Assembly (NCBI GenBank): GCA_020137815.1
Contig: CM035357.1
Span: 2,827,966 to 2,867,427 of the forward strand
Length of the DNA stretch: 39,462 nucleotides
Reading direction: 5' to 3'
Source: Hormiphora californensis
Taxonomy: Eukaryota; Ctenophora; Tentaculata; Cydippida; Pleurobrachiidae
In this document: piece by piece, positions 11,467-22,833 of the stretch
How positions within the stretch are numbered: position 1 is the stretch's first letter
How the letters are laid out: each line of letters begins with the position of its first letter
Notes under the pieces: generated by a model
The model's database searches: none
Told to the model about the DNA's origin: nothing
Seen by the model: the letters and a program-made list of their open reading frames with translations, nothing else
Program-made: the position numbers and the translations under genes

Positions 11467-12647
11467 CCCACTGTCTTTGCATCACCTGTGATTTTGGGTG
11501 ATGAGTTGGTTCCATTCAAATGCCCATAACTCATCGAAAAGTAGGTCAAAACGGCTCAACCAAAAACAGTGTTGTAGAGAATTGTCAGGCACACATTTGG
11601 GTACAAGATTGATGTTCCAAGTCTTACCAATCGTCAGATATATCGTCGTAAAGTCACAAGTACATGATTATGAAATCCGACCGGGGTTCACGTTTTGAAA
11701 AATTCACAAATGCAAAGTTGCTCGGATCACATTGCATCCCTCATAAAAGTTGTGGGAAATTGTCTGGCGGTCATTTTGGTACCCGGGTTTTTGTCCTAGC
11801 TCAATGTTTAGAGTGTCTTATGACTGTCTAAAGACGAAATTCAACCAGCATTTTTGAGGGGATCACGTGTCATCAACAAATGGGTAAAATTATTTGAAAT
11901 TTACAAGAGCTTCATTGGAATCGTCTAAGGTTCATTTTGATACCATGGTTTTTCCATAGCTCTACGTTTAAGTTGAGTTATGACTGTAGGAACATGAAGA
12001 TTTTTTATGCTGAGTCTTAGTTGGTATCGGCTCACAACCCCTAATTAGGTGGCTCGGTGTCGTGTGTAATCGCATGATAATCAGCACATATCGTCTCAAT
12101 TTCATCTAGACACTTGACAGGGTTGTTATGACGATTTGGCAAGGCCCCTGTTAATGTGTAGGATACGCAAGTGGTCTATCTCAACCCTATCATGCACTAA
12201 GATGTTATTCAAGCAGATATGAGCTTCATAACAGGGCAAAATGCAATGCGATACCTGGGACTACTTTTGGGAAAATTCCAGTTCTGACAGTCTTAAGACA
12301 CTCTAAACATTGAGCTAGGATAAAAACCCGGGTACCAAAATGACCGCCAGACAATTTCCTACAACTCTTATGAGGGATGCAATGTGATCCGAGCAACTTT
12401 GCATTTGTGAATTTTTCAAAACGTGAACCCCGGTCGGATTTCATGAACACGTAATTTTGACTTTACGACGATATATCAGACGATTGGTAAGACTTTTAAC
12501 GTCAATCTTGTACCCAAATGTGCGCCTGACAATTCTCTACAACACTGTTTTTGGTTGAGCCGTTTTGACCTACTTTTCGATGAGTTATGGGCATTTGAAT
12601 GGAACCCACTCATCACCCAAAATCACAGGTGATGCAAAGACAGTGGG
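11467..12647. repeat. 1.18 kb foldback inside a lectin-gene intron
   Basis: Arms of about 380 bp (11467-11850 and about 12268-12647) are inverted near-copies. Their outer ends are CCCACTGTCTTTGCATCACC and its complement. The spacer of about 400 bp shows no coding potential. It fills most of the intron between the two halves of the lectin gene. Confidence 0.85.
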
Positions 12648-13739
12648 ACACCCTGTATAAACCCTTCTCCCTGGGCACATACCTATTTTATGCGTTAAGA
12701 TCATTACTTCTGCTATGTTCATAGTAACTTGACCATTATCGTAACCAACTTCCGGTGTTCTATCTCGTAACTGTACAACATCCCCATGTGTACCCTCCTC
12801 ACATTTAATCGTGTAGGTCTGATCTTCAACTGAATTACCGTCCTCTCTAGTCGATGTGATCTCTCCACACTTCACTTCAGACCCTCCTGCCTGAATAACA
12901 ATAACCTCCGTTCCAATCAGACGGTCTCTTACTGCTTTGTACTCCCTTGCAGATGGATCTGGATGTTTCCCTCCTGTCAACCTGCAAAGTGTTTATTAAC
13001 AATGCCTTTTGCTATAGTTTTATGCTGTCAGGCCAATGCTCTGACCACAGTTCTCAATGAAATCATCAGAATCGTTCCCTTCAAATACCTGTTAATTATC
13101 AGAACTTCAGTGACATTTATCGGTCGAGCAAGAGTCAGTGTTACCCATTCAAAGGCCGAATAACTTGCATGGAAGAAAGTTTCTATGTCTCCATCGATGA
13201 GGTTTGCTGCGGCGTGAATTAATGGCCTGACCCTTCTTGTAATATATAATGCTTCTCGAATTTCAACTTTTTCAACAGTCCGTAATTCAGCATCTATAAA
13301 AGGCAGATGCTTGGTAGTAGTTTGGTTTGGTTTCGTTCTACTGTACCTCGCACTGCGCCCCGAAGGCGCCTGGCTCAAATGGCACTGTTGTATCCGTCTG
13401 TCTTCGGCGTCCTTGTCTTGAGCATAGCTCACTAAGGTGTTCAGGTCTGTCTTTGTAGGGTTAGAACACTGCCTAATTTCCCCCACGATAATTGCAGTGT
13501 TGGCAGACGGCCGCACTCTTTGCGTTAAGTTGGTGCATGAATAAGAGTTTAGACAGCGGATGAATGAATTGGGATACAATTGTGAACTGTGAAAATGAAA
13601 AACATAGGTTTTTATACGGATTGAGTAATTGTGCGTGATGATGGATTTTTAAGTTAGCGTTGAGCAGTGTGAGCGAGTATTGGTGAGCGGAAAGTTTGTG
13701 TACTGATAGTGCGACTTGTTTAGAGAGTGCTTGAGTATC

Positions 13740-14016
13740 GGGGCTTTATAATTGTGAACAACAACCAATACGGACTGACAAACTTACGACTTTGATGGAT
13801 GATTGTTGGTGATGAGATGAGAGGTGTGTCATCTCCAGTTGAGATAAAGATAAAAGAGAACGATCAAACACAAATAAGGGGTAGGACAGATTGTAGCGCC
13901 ACTAGCTGGAATGTAAGATATTCTAGAAGAATAAAATCGAATATAATCAAGTGAAAACCTGGAGTTTCAAACTTTCATCAACTACAACGTAAAACTATTT
14001 ATTGAGTCCCATTATT
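13740..14016. promoter_or_regulatory. Putative bidirectional promoter, lectin gene and IFT27
   Basis: The lectin gene's 5' untranslated exon (minus) and the IFT27 start codon (plus, 14017) are separated by about 200 bp, so the two are head to head. A diverged copy in the opposite orientation lies at 20400-20620 and keeps the same donor context (TC|GTAAGT). Promoter function is inferred from position only; I see no convincing TATA box. Confidence 0.45.
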
Positions 14017-14414
14017 ATGGCAGTGAGTGGAACTGTTCTACGAGCAAAGGCTGTGCTCCTAGGGGACCCAGGTGTGGGAAAAACATCTCTAACTTCAACC
14101 TTTCATAGCGAATCTGGAGGATTTCCTAAAGCCTATACTATGACCACAGGTATACTAAAATGTACTCAAATGTACATAATCTTTCCCCTAATATTTGGAT
14201 CATGATCGATCATGTGTAAGTTTGCAAATCCGCTAAATCGAGCAGCACCAAAAATGTTTGTTTATGATTTGCCAAAATAGAAATGAAAACAATTTTTAGA
14301 TTATTAATAGTTAGACAGCAATACATTATAGATAACAGCGGGTGGTTTACAACACATTCTTCCTTCTATCATTCGGTCGGCTTTGAGATTTTATGATATT
14401 AAATATTAGAACTA

Positions 14415-14586
14415 CAGTCGGACCCCGATTTAACGGCACCCTCGGGGGAAAGGATTTTGTCCGTTAAATCGGGGTGTCCGCTAAATCGGGGTCAAATAAT
14501 GTTAATTTCCCATATCGGGGGAACATTATGCTGCCGTTAAATCGGGGGGCCGTTAAATCGGGGGCCGTTAAATCGGGGTCCGACTG
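14415..14586. mobile_element. TA-flanked MITE, copy 2
   Basis: The 172-bp element has ends CAGTCGGACCCCGATT and its complement, TA on both sides, and several internal CCGTTAAATCGGGG repeats that make it longer than copy 1. It lies just past the possible C-tail of the receptor pseudogene, in IFT27 intron 1. Confidence 0.85.
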
Positions 14587-14640
14587 TAGTTTCGGGTTTG
14601 GTTTCAATATATTCACAGCGAAATACTGGATTCCTGATAT

Positions 14641-14749
14641 CAGGAACCGACCGACACAAGTAAACAACCAATCAGAGCTCGTTGTTTGGATCGCGTGGCT
14701 GGTTGTCGGCCAATCAGGGACCAGTATTTCCTGATTCGGTCGGTTCCTG
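14641..14749. mobile_element. hAT-like MITE with perfect 8-bp target duplication
   Basis: This is the best-preserved member: 109 bp, ends CAGGAACCGACCGA and TCGGTCGGTTCCTG, flanked by CCTGATAT at 14633-14640 and 14750-14757. An 8-bp duplication with CAGG ends fits hAT elements. It interrupts the open frame of the receptor pseudogene's C-tail. Confidence 0.85.
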
Positions 14750-15783
14750 CCTGATATTATCTAGCACAACAATTTTTCTCGCACTGTGACTATGGTTTTT
14801 GAGAACAGATCCTCTACTCATAGCGATATAAATTATTGGATTCAAAGTAGAGTTCAATGGCGCTAGGATGGTGTATCCAAAAAATAGTAGTATCATCAAA
14901 CTTAAAGGTCTACTCTGCATCTGAACCTCAATAGATTGATCACTCAATTGATCCTTGTTCATAATTATTAATTGATTTCCTAAAAACACGAAAACCATGC
15001 TAAATAAACTGAAACCGTTCATAAATAAAACCCTGAGTGTGCTCCGAAGGGACCGAGAACTGCTATTACTGAACTGGGTTCAAAAATCTTTGGAAAAGAT
15101 GAAACACAGTCATAGTTCCACATACGGCACCGGCACTTTGAAATACCCAGCTAGGCACTGAATACACTATCTCTAAACTATAAGACGAAATATAAAATGT
15201 ATTGACGTGTAAACCCTCCTGAGGGAAACAAATTTGATTGTAATTCAGATGTACCAACTCGTTCGAAATATAACCGGCATAAAATGAATAAAACCCTTGT
15301 ACAAATGTCGTGATACCAAGACATACCCATAGGGAGCCGAAAAACTGGTTTTCGTGATAACTCCCTAAAGGGGAATTTTATCTGTAAGAATCTCGCTACT
15401 GTAAGATAGCTGGTAATGATAAGCGGGGCATCATAAACAAATTTGTATGCAAATGAGTAAAATAAGTTTCTGTCTGTGCAATTTCGATTCAAGTAGTAAT
15501 AATATTGATCTTCACATATGTCCGACTGTGTAATATCCGTAAAACAGTTTGGGTCTTTTTGTTTCCAAAGACCGACAGACAATCCATAACCGATGATAGG
15601 ACATGTGAAGAGATCGACAGTGCCGAGCACAAGGTAAAGATCTCGTGCGATGGATGCGTTTTTCCGGTAGTTGTGTCGTAGTACAAGGAGATTGAGAGGA
15701 ACTGCAATCACGACTAGCAGAATGAAAAAGATCATCAGTGGAAAATCTGGAATTGAAGTTCCTCCTTCACTAAAAATTGCCAT
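14714..15783 (-). pseudogene. Rhodopsin-like 7TM receptor, two frameshifts
   Basis: It starts at ATG 15783, just after an acceptor-like TTTTTAG. Frame 1 covers TM1 (PLMIFFILLVVIAVPLNLL) to TM3/intracellular loop 2 (YLTVARFLQIKFPF in the place of the DRY box). Near 15341-15354 the frame shifts by one base. Frame 2 gives FFGSLWVCLGITTFVQGFYS (TM4) to TM5 and ends at TAA 15068-15066. A second shift near 15062-15078 restores TM6 (SLFSMVFVFLG) and TM7 (NSTLNPIIYIAMSRG, an NPxxY motif). The C-tail runs into a hAT-like MITE. Two independent shifts make a pseudogene likely, but raw-read errors in short homopolymers (CCGAAAAACTGG) could also cause the first. It lies antisense in IFT27 intron 1. Confidence 0.75.
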
Positions 15784-16485
15784 GTCTAAAAAGGGAAATA
15801 AGAAAATTTGTAAACATATTGCATAACTCATAACTGTATTGTATAACAGCTGCTATTCATATTCATAAGGGAATGGAACATAGAGTCATAGAAATAGCAG
15901 ACTGAATCAGTAGTATAATTGAGGGCGATCCTAGAGAAAGAGAGCTAATGGGACTCACCTGCCATTGCTGGCTGGTGACTAGCTATGTTCTAACCCTCCT
16001 TTTATCTCATATTATATAAGACTGTTATGTTATGTCCTCTCCGCCACTGTGGAAGGACAGTCTTACCCCAAAGGGTGTACTTAGATGCTCATATTTGAGA
16101 GTCGTACCCACCATGAAAGCGCTGACACGCTTCAATTCTTATTTCAATCTAGTCTAAAAATGTCTCTCACTTTCTGAAAGCCCAAAACGAGTGTCAAATG
16201 CGCCACATGTTAAAATTTGCACGTTATTTGGGGCCTGACAATAAATCGAGCAGCGTGTGAGATGTTACAGTCAGTGCCTGACAACCTGCTTTACGTGGAT
16301 ATTTTATTAAATATGCACTAAACTGCTGTAGTTATGTAGACATCACCCACTCACTTCATACACACACATCACCCACACACTTAACTGTACGACAGGTTAT
16401 TGATCACCGACCGTATAACTGTACGAGAGAGCCATCGCCCATCACAATTGCACTGGTATCGTGCAAGGATCCGAAGATCATGATA

Positions 16486-16577
16486 ATATGTCGTGATTTA
16501 CAATTAACTGCTATAGTGAAGTAGTGAATAATGAACAGTTGGGCTATAGCAGTAAATCACGACATATTAATTGTAAC
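16486..16577. repeat. Small hairpin element
   Basis: TAATATGTCGTGATTTAC pairs with its complement at the other end, and CTGCTATAG pairs inside it. It lies in IFT27 intron 1. Confidence 0.6.
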
Positions 16578-16800
16578 CTGCATTAGTGCATTACATTCGT
16601 CGAGCCGGGGAGAGAGACACCCCGCAAAAGGAGGGTTAGAACATATAACAAGAGATATATGTGCTATAACACCGGTGTGTATCTGTATATCGCGTCCCAT
16701 CAAGTTTTTCAACTCAATTTGACTTTCTACACAACACAATCAAACTTTCACAGTTCAACAAGTAACAACAAAACGATATATTATATATATATATATATAT

Positions 16801-16964
16801 ATGCCAAAAACTAACAGAAATTAGTTGGCTGGAAAGGTGACCACTTTTGTTGTCAAACTGACACCTTTGCCCTCTCCAGTCTCCGGGTTATATCAGATCA
16901 CTATCTTTCCCTCTCTGATTTCTCTCACTCACTCTCTCTTTCTCTCTCGCTCTCTCTCTCTCCC

Positions 16965-17027
<63 letters not shown>

Positions 17028-17152
17028 CCTCTCCTCAAACTCCCTGATTTACCCCACCAATTATATCCTTAACCCGGGCCGGGCAAAGGTGTCAGTTTGA
17101 CAACAAAAGTGGTCACCTTTCCAGCCAACTAATTTCTGTTAGTTTTTGGCAT
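16801..17152. repeat. Foldback element with (CT)n core
   Basis: Near-perfect arms of about 70 bp (16801-16872 and 17080-17152) have ends ATGCCAAAAACTAACAG and its complement. The core holds a (CT)n microsatellite (about 16967-17023). It inserted next to an AT microsatellite in IFT27 intron 1. Confidence 0.85.
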
Positions 17153-17785
17153 AATTGGGTATATTTTTGGTATTTTCTGACGTGAAATACGATTTAAAAC
17201 ACGTCTTGAAGTAGCAGAATGTGTAAAGACCGTCAGGAATCGCTAAAACACAAAAATTTTGATTTTGACGTCATTATGACGTCATAGCGTGACGTCACGA
17301 CGTTATAACGTCATGATAGTGAAGTAGTAATATCAGGCTTACTTAGATAAAGATGCTGACCAAGTTTGAGATCGATTGGACAAGAATTGAGGTCGCTATG
17401 GCGAAAAACGCACTATCGTCATATCTATTTTCATACAGTTTTAAAACTTCAGACGCGATTTAAGACCCTTGGAAATAGAGTTTCACAAATTCGCAATATA
17501 GTTTCTGAAAGTTTAGACGATTATCTTTCATAAGTGTGGTCTCCGTTTTTCAATCAGAAGCCGTCTTCAGGGTGTAAATTGAGCTCAAAGAAATTTGGTT
17601 GATTTGAAAAATGTCTTAACTTTATGACAGTTTTTTAGGACGTTCTAGTTAGACCTAGAAAATAAAAACCATCCGTCTACACAATTTGAACGATTATCTT
17701 TCGAATGTAACAAACGATAAGTGTCTATCTTATGTCGTTTTCTCTCAAAAACGGTTATAAATTTGGTAAAACAGCGTCTATCCAT

Positions 17786-17820
17786 AGATACATAGATAGA
17801 TAGATAGATAGATAGATAGA
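17786..17820. repeat. (GATA)n microsatellite
   Basis: GATA/TAGA units repeat seven to eight times in IFT27 intron 1. Confidence 0.9.
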
Positions 17821-19126
17821 CCCGGGACATTTATTGCTTTTGGGACGATGCTGTATCTCTAAAACTAAAAGAGATAGAGACTTGCCCTTTTGAACTACAG
17901 TAGATCTAGACTATGTGACACTATATACCAAATTTCAGACCGATTGGTGCAGTTGGGGCCTCGCTATGGGCGTCGCAAAATGCCATTTTTGGCAAAAAAC
18001 GGAAAAAACTTATTACTGCTCTCTGGCACGCGTGGCTGGGGGAGGGGATGGTCACCTTTGCGCTTGCCAGCGCAGTGATCACAGGTATATATATATATAT
18101 ATCACAGGTACAACACAGCTCATTATAACCCTTCAAATATATATGTTACCTTAGCAACTCCAGACATAACAAGAGATATATATCAATAATATATATGTTT
18201 AAATAATATGTTTAAAGAGGTACTAGAGAGAGAGCTCAAATGGGCATGTATGAGACCAGGAAACGATTATTGTAGAAAAAGATTCTAACACTTGTAATAG
18301 AGTTGCCTATAGCTAGACCCCCTTTTCGCAAGCTCCTCAAAATGTTAAGGAGGGTTAGAACATAACAATAATAATTAATGATTTAAATAGAGGTGGGCTG
18401 ACTATTATTCCCGACCTATAATTATTTGTGTTATAATGGCCACGGGTCATGAATGATGATATCTTATTTGCCCCTCTTCCCCTTGCCTTGCTGGACCCTG
18501 TTTCAGTACCGTACACCGAAATAATAATTATTGAACAAAACAACATTTCCCGTGGAACGCTCTTACCATCAGCCCCATAGCATAAACCTGGTTTTTCTGG
18601 AAAGGAGAATATCACCAAACACCAATTTCAACTAAATAACAGGATTTTATACAACTTTTAATGCTAACAATCATCACTAACTTTCACATAGGTGTTCAGT
18701 TGGCAGTAAAAAGTGTGAAAATCCCTGACTCGCCCTATACAGCTGTCGAGATGTTCGTATACGACTGTGCAGGACAAGAAACTTTCACTCCCTACGTGTC
18801 AAAAGTGCTGGGCAGCTCTGCACTGTTGATGATAGTGTTTGATGTGTGTAGTGAACCGTCCCTCAGTGCCGCGGTGAAGTGGTTTGAAAGGGTCAAGGGT
18901 GCTAATAAAGATTTCAAGGTCAGTAGTTTTAGAATCTAAGGTCACTTTTTAGTTTCTAAATATGTAGTTAATTTTAAATTACACAAGTCCTAGTATTATA
19001 AATGAAATCAATATAAAAGCCACCAGAATAACAATATCTTTTATTGTAACAGCACCAGAATAATACAATTTCTATTATTGTCTCCAGATGCATGCCGTGC
19101 TGGTAGGAAACAATATATAATAGTAG

Positions 19127-20240
19127 ATTGCTCATTCGTTACGTTGCAGTTCGTTTCACTTTTGCTTGTCTCAGACACCAAAAAGGGCCATTTTCCTCAA
19201 TAAAATGCAACTCAAATCTGTTTCTAGTTCTCATTTCCATCACACATGACCTCCCAGTTACCACTGAACCGTCTCCCGGGCCTGGCCTGGTCTCATTACT
19301 AAATTACAGCTACGTTTTTGTCCAATATGAGCTCTTCCCCTCACTAAAATGCAACTTAAATCCGCCTCAAATACCAATATTCGACAACATATGATCTCTC
19401 AATCACCAGCGAGCAGTCTCCCCGGCAACGCATGGTCCAATAGTTAGTTTAGGGCAGTAATTTTGGCTAAAATCGACCAAAACTTTGGAATTTCGCATTT
19501 AATTAAATTTGGGAAACTTTGTACTTTGCCATTGCGTGTTTGATAAAGGAGCACTAACAAGTCACAAAGCAGAATTCTATTCATTGCTCATTCGTTACGT
19601 TGCAGTTCGTTTCACTTTTGCTTGTCTCAGACACCAAAAAGGGCCATTTTCCTCAATAAAATGCAACTCATCTCTGTTTCTAGTTCTCATTTCCATCACA
19701 CATGACCTCCCAGTTACCACTGAACCGTCTCCCGGGCCTGGCCTGGTCTCATTACTAAATTACAGCTACGTTTTTGTCCAATATGAGCTCTTCCCCTCAC
19801 TAAAATGCAACTTAAATCCGCCTCAAATACCAATATTCGACAACATATGATCTCTCAATCACCAGCGAGCAGTCTCCCCGGCAACGCATGGTCCAATAGT
19901 TAGTTTAGGGCAGTAATTTTGGCTAAAATCGACCAAAACTTTGGAATTTCGCATTTAATTAAATTTGGGAAACTTTGTACTTTGCCATTGCGTGTTTGAT
20001 AAAGGAGCACTAACAAGTCACAAAGCAGAATTCTATTCATTGCTCATTCGTTACGTTGCAGTTCGTTTCACTTTTGCTTGTCTCAGACACCAAAAAGGGC
20101 CATTTTCCTCAATAAAATGCAACTCATCTCTGTTTCTAGTTCTCATTTCCATCACACATGACCTCCCAGTTACCACTGAACCGTCTCCCGGGCCTGGCCT
20201 GGTCTCATTACTAAATTACAACTACGTTTTTGTCCAATAT
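19127..20240 (+). repeat. 456-bp tandem array, about 2.4 copies
   Basis: The units start at 19127, 19583 and 20039 (ATTGCTCATTCGTTACG) and are nearly identical. The third stops at about 20240, where a C-rich tract begins. Each unit also holds two diverged sub-repeats about 144 bp apart (CTCAATAAAATGCAACT and CTCACTAAAATGCAACT). The open frames of 88, 113 and 127 codons are the same stretch read in each unit and show no known domain. Confidence 0.95.
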
Positions 20241-20399
20241 TACCCCCCGCCCCACCCCCACCCACCCTCCCCCACCCACCTCTCCCAATATAGCGGACAT
20301 TGCAAAACACCACACTACAGAGACAATCCTTGTGTTTTGGTGCACTAAGTCGCTTATCGCGTGTAACAACTAACAAATGTTCTTATCTATCTCGTCCGA

Positions 20400-20620
20400 A
20401 TTGTCTTCTAGAACATTTTACACTATAGTGGTGCTACAATCTGCCCAACCCCTTGTTTGTGTTTGATCGTCATCGTTTTCGTTTATCTTTATCACCATTG
20501 GAAATATTTACACCTCTCATCTCATCACCAACAACATCACGGTACCAATCAACCATCAAGGTCGTAAGTTCACCTGTCCGTATTGTTTGTTCTTTTATTG
20601 TGTACAGTTGATATTGTGAA
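20400..20620 (+). repeat. Inverted copy of the lectin/IFT27 intergenic region
   Basis: The plus strand resembles the minus strand of about 13930-13740: shared words include CTTCTAGAA, GCTACAATCTG, TTGTGTTTGATCGT, CACCTCTCATCTCATCACCA and TC|GTAAGT. No lectin exon follows on the plus strand, so this looks like a rearrangement remnant or an orphan 5' exon. Confidence 0.75.
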
Positions 20621-20710
20621 TGTAATTGAATATTCAATAATTAAGAGTAAGACAAGACATAGCTTGAGAGTGTGCCCCAGACAGACCAACACACGATAAA
20701 TATCAAACCA

Positions 20711-20881
20711 GACCAAGACCCTCTCAAAGGCAAAACGTTACCTACCCGACCAAGACCCTCTCAAAGGCAAAACGTTACCTATTTTCAAGACCAAGACCCT
20801 CTCAAAGGCAAAATGTTACCTACCCGACCAAGACCCTCTCAAAGGCAAAACGTTACCTAACGGACCAAGATCCTCTCAAAT
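20711..20881 (+). repeat. 37-bp minisatellite, about 4.6 copies
   Basis: Units begin GACCAAGACCCTCTCAAAGG at 20711, 20748, 20789, 20826 and 20863. One unit carries a 4-bp insertion. Confidence 0.95.
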
Positions 20882-21229
20882 GTTCCAGAAATTTAAACCA
20901 TGAGTCTCTTTCTCTCCCAGGGGAGAGAAAGGGACTCAGCGCCATAGTTACCACATACCCGGGTTGGTATGGAGGTTTGCTGAGCGTATCCCATGGTTTA
21001 GTGACAAACAAACAAACAAACAAGTGAAAACCTGAAAAAAACCCGAAAAGTAAGAAAGTGAGTTCATGCATTCACGAACTTCACAGTTCACACTTTTATG
21101 ATTTGAAACTTCGGATTCCTCGAGTGAGTACCTATACAAACATTGTGTCAAAATATCAGAGTGATTGAAATTAAATTCTGGAGATATGAAGGCCAACATA
21201 CCCTTAGTTTTTATTGGGCCACGCGGTAC

Positions 21230-21345
21230 ATTAGTGTCTGACCGTGGTCTTTTTAGTCATATTTCAGTGCGCAAGCCAATCAGAGGCCTTTATTTCGAAA
21301 TCCAGGCCTCTGATTGGCTCGTGCACCGAAAAATAACCAAAAATG
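21230..21345. repeat. Short inverted repeat
   Basis: Arms GCCAATCAGAGGCCT and AGGCCTCTGATTGGC flank a short loop. It is probably a small MITE. The rest of 20882-21542 shows no gene. Confidence 0.6.
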
Positions 21346-21542
21346 TAAGGGGATTAAGTCTAAACTTCCCGATAAGATAAAAAGCTAATTCCGGTTGCGT
21401 TGGATTCGTCTCGAAAAGCTGTTCCAGAAAAGCTCCGTTCTCCTAGGAGGTTTCAGACCACAACCAGACCCTAACATATGTAAGGTATGTTAGGGTCATA
21501 CATTACATGTATATTCGTATTAACGAGGGTGTGGGGCGACTT

Positions 21543-22061
21543 TCATACGTTGACTAATAACTTATACGTCTTACCTTCTCCAAATGCCATTATTTCATAA
21601 ACGTGGATACATGCTGCTGTACTCTTTTGTAGCCTGACCACAACAACCCTTGTTTCGTGACCTCCCCTGCACTCGATTTTATGAGACCTCACTTTAGTAT
21701 CAAGAGTTAGAGTACCACACAGCAACTCCTCTCCACTGTCCATATCCTCTATATAGACCTGGGCTCCTCGCAGTCGGTAATAGTAAGTCCATCGGTGGTG
21801 AGTTGGATAGACAAGAATGTGGTCTATCAACGCTGGCCTGCTAAACCTTAAATTCATCCATATCTCCTCCCCTTGGGAATTGCACATGGAATGGGCTTCA
21901 GTTTGAAGATTACCGTCGATCGCTCTGTTTGCCCCATATGTCTTATAAGTTGATGAGAGTTCGGCGCTAGCGAAGGGTATATAGGACTGTCCAACGCCTT
22001 GGGTGGGTGCTATCATGACCATCAGAACCAGAAGTAGTGGGATAACCACTGTGTTGGACAT
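21543..22061 (-). CDS. Secreted discoidin/fucolectin-like protein
   Basis: ATG at 22061 begins a signal peptide (about residues 1-22, hydrophobic core PLLLVLMVMIAP). One F5/8-C or fucolectin-like domain follows at about 28-163: GANRAIDGNLQTEAHS, then EIWMNLRFSRPALIDHILVY, RLRGAQVYIED, LCGTL, and a last strand CIHVYEIMAFGEG. The domain order matches the first domain of the gene at 10550-13788, so the two are probably paralogues. A good donor (GAAG|GTAAGA, phase 1, exon end 21575) lies at the domain end, so further exons may exist. I found none downstream. Unspliced, the frame adds ten residues and stops at 21543. Confidence 0.75.
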   Translation of the reverse strand: MSNTVVIPLLLVLMVMIAPTQGVGQSYIPFASAELSSTYKTYGANRAIDGNLQTEAHSMCNSQGEEIWMNLRFSRPALIDHILVYPTHHRWTYYYRLRGAQVYIEDMDSGEELLCGTLTLDTKVRSHKIECRGGHETRVVVVRLQKSTAACIHVYEIMAFGEGKTYKLLVNV

Positions 22062-22833
22062 TTCTACTGTTTAATATATCAATTTAGCTGTGTGATAAAG
22101 CAAGTCGGCCTGGATAAACACACACATAAACACACAGTGCTGAACAAGGTCTATCAACAAGAATATCAATGATACTGTAAACCGAGTTCCTGGAATCTTT
22201 TGGATGAAACCTCTGGGAAACAAGAGCTGCAATTAAAAATAGCTGGGAAAGTGTTCTGACTTAAGCTCTTGATCTTAGCTCTCCAGAGCTTATAACATAA
22301 ATGTAAACATACTCGCTCTAAGATCACAAAGTTTGAATTGCCTGACACAGTAAAAAAAACAAAGTATTAACAATTGAACACCACGTGCACGATTCGACCG
22401 TCACGTGCCGGACTGGGATTCTCCAGTCACCAACAGGAAACCTATAGCGATATAGAGCCGAAAGCCTATAGCCTTTTCGGCTCTTTCCGTTCTTCCACCC
22501 CACAGGATATATCTCTTATAATAATTCACCCCCCCCCCCCCTAGAGAAAAAGAGAGAGAGAATCATGGATCACTTATAGAGTTCATGCTCCCTTTTAGTC
22601 TCCTATAGGTTTGTTTGCGGAAACCGGCCGTACTGAACTCCGGTTGAACTCCAGTTCCCAGATTTGGGAATTGGATCTGTGCGTGATGATTTCACAGCTC
22701 AGTTCAGTAAACACAAGGTTGAGCACTTTCGGTGGCAAGCGCAACTTCATACCTAAACACAAATACAGTTATATTTCAGTATAGCCACGCTCGGCGCGCT
22801 TTCGTCATAGCTCCAGAGTAACACACAATCATA

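Larger units (their letters stand above)
10550..13788 (-). pseudogene. Discoidin/fucolectin-like + SUEL lectin gene, probably broken
   Basis: Exons: 13788 and up (untranslated, donor GTC|GTAAGT), 13586 (or 13293)-13089, 12981-12683, 11158-11001 and 10675-10550. Joins are phase 2, 1 and 0. The first domain is F5/8-C or fucolectin-like: AANLIDGDIETFFHAS, then VTLTLARPINVTEVLIINR, then RLIGTEVIVIQ, then AEVMI. The second is a SUEL (rhamnose-binding) lectin: ACEHSGKVLKIDC, VIKITHAVYG, TCGRSYSGTC, then CDGKESC, FGDPCP and LKYLTASWYC. Such proteins are normally secreted sugar binders. Two defects are visible. An in-frame TAA (10660-10658) sits just before CDGKESC, and no in-frame ATG with a signal peptide was found upstream. 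A recent pseudogene, a null allele or a sequencing error are all possible. Confidence 0.75.
14017..19120 (+). pseudogene. IFT27: IFT27 (RABL4) small GTPase, 3' part missing
   Basis: Exons 14017-14149, 18692-18918 and 19088-19120 join in frame (phases 1 and 0). IFT27 is the Rab-like GTPase of the intraflagellar transport B complex, which works with IFT25 in cilia. Visible motifs: P-loop LLGDPGVGKTS (residues about 14-24), SYTxTTG-like KAYTMTTG in switch I, VYDCAGQE for the G3/switch II DxAGxE, then the helix KWFERVKGANKDFK. The third exon opens HAVLVGN, the start of the G4 NKxD strand, but continues N-I-stop. A 456-bp tandem array begins seven bases after that stop. The G5 region and last helices (about 70 residues in homologues) are not found downstream. 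The gene was either broken by rearrangement or is misassembled. Intron 1 (4.5 kb) hosts a receptor pseudogene and several MITEs. Confidence 0.8.

Noticed and set aside
14474-14734. Small gene on either strand at the MITEs
   Set aside because: The frames run through two MITEs. The shared peptide with other loci (TQVNNQSEL) is MITE sequence.
16825-17100. 91-residue Ser/Leu-rich frame
   Set aside because: It is the (CT)n core of a foldback element.
19128-20348. Family of three related 88-127 residue proteins
   Set aside because: They are the same stretch of the 456-bp tandem unit read three times, with no known domain.
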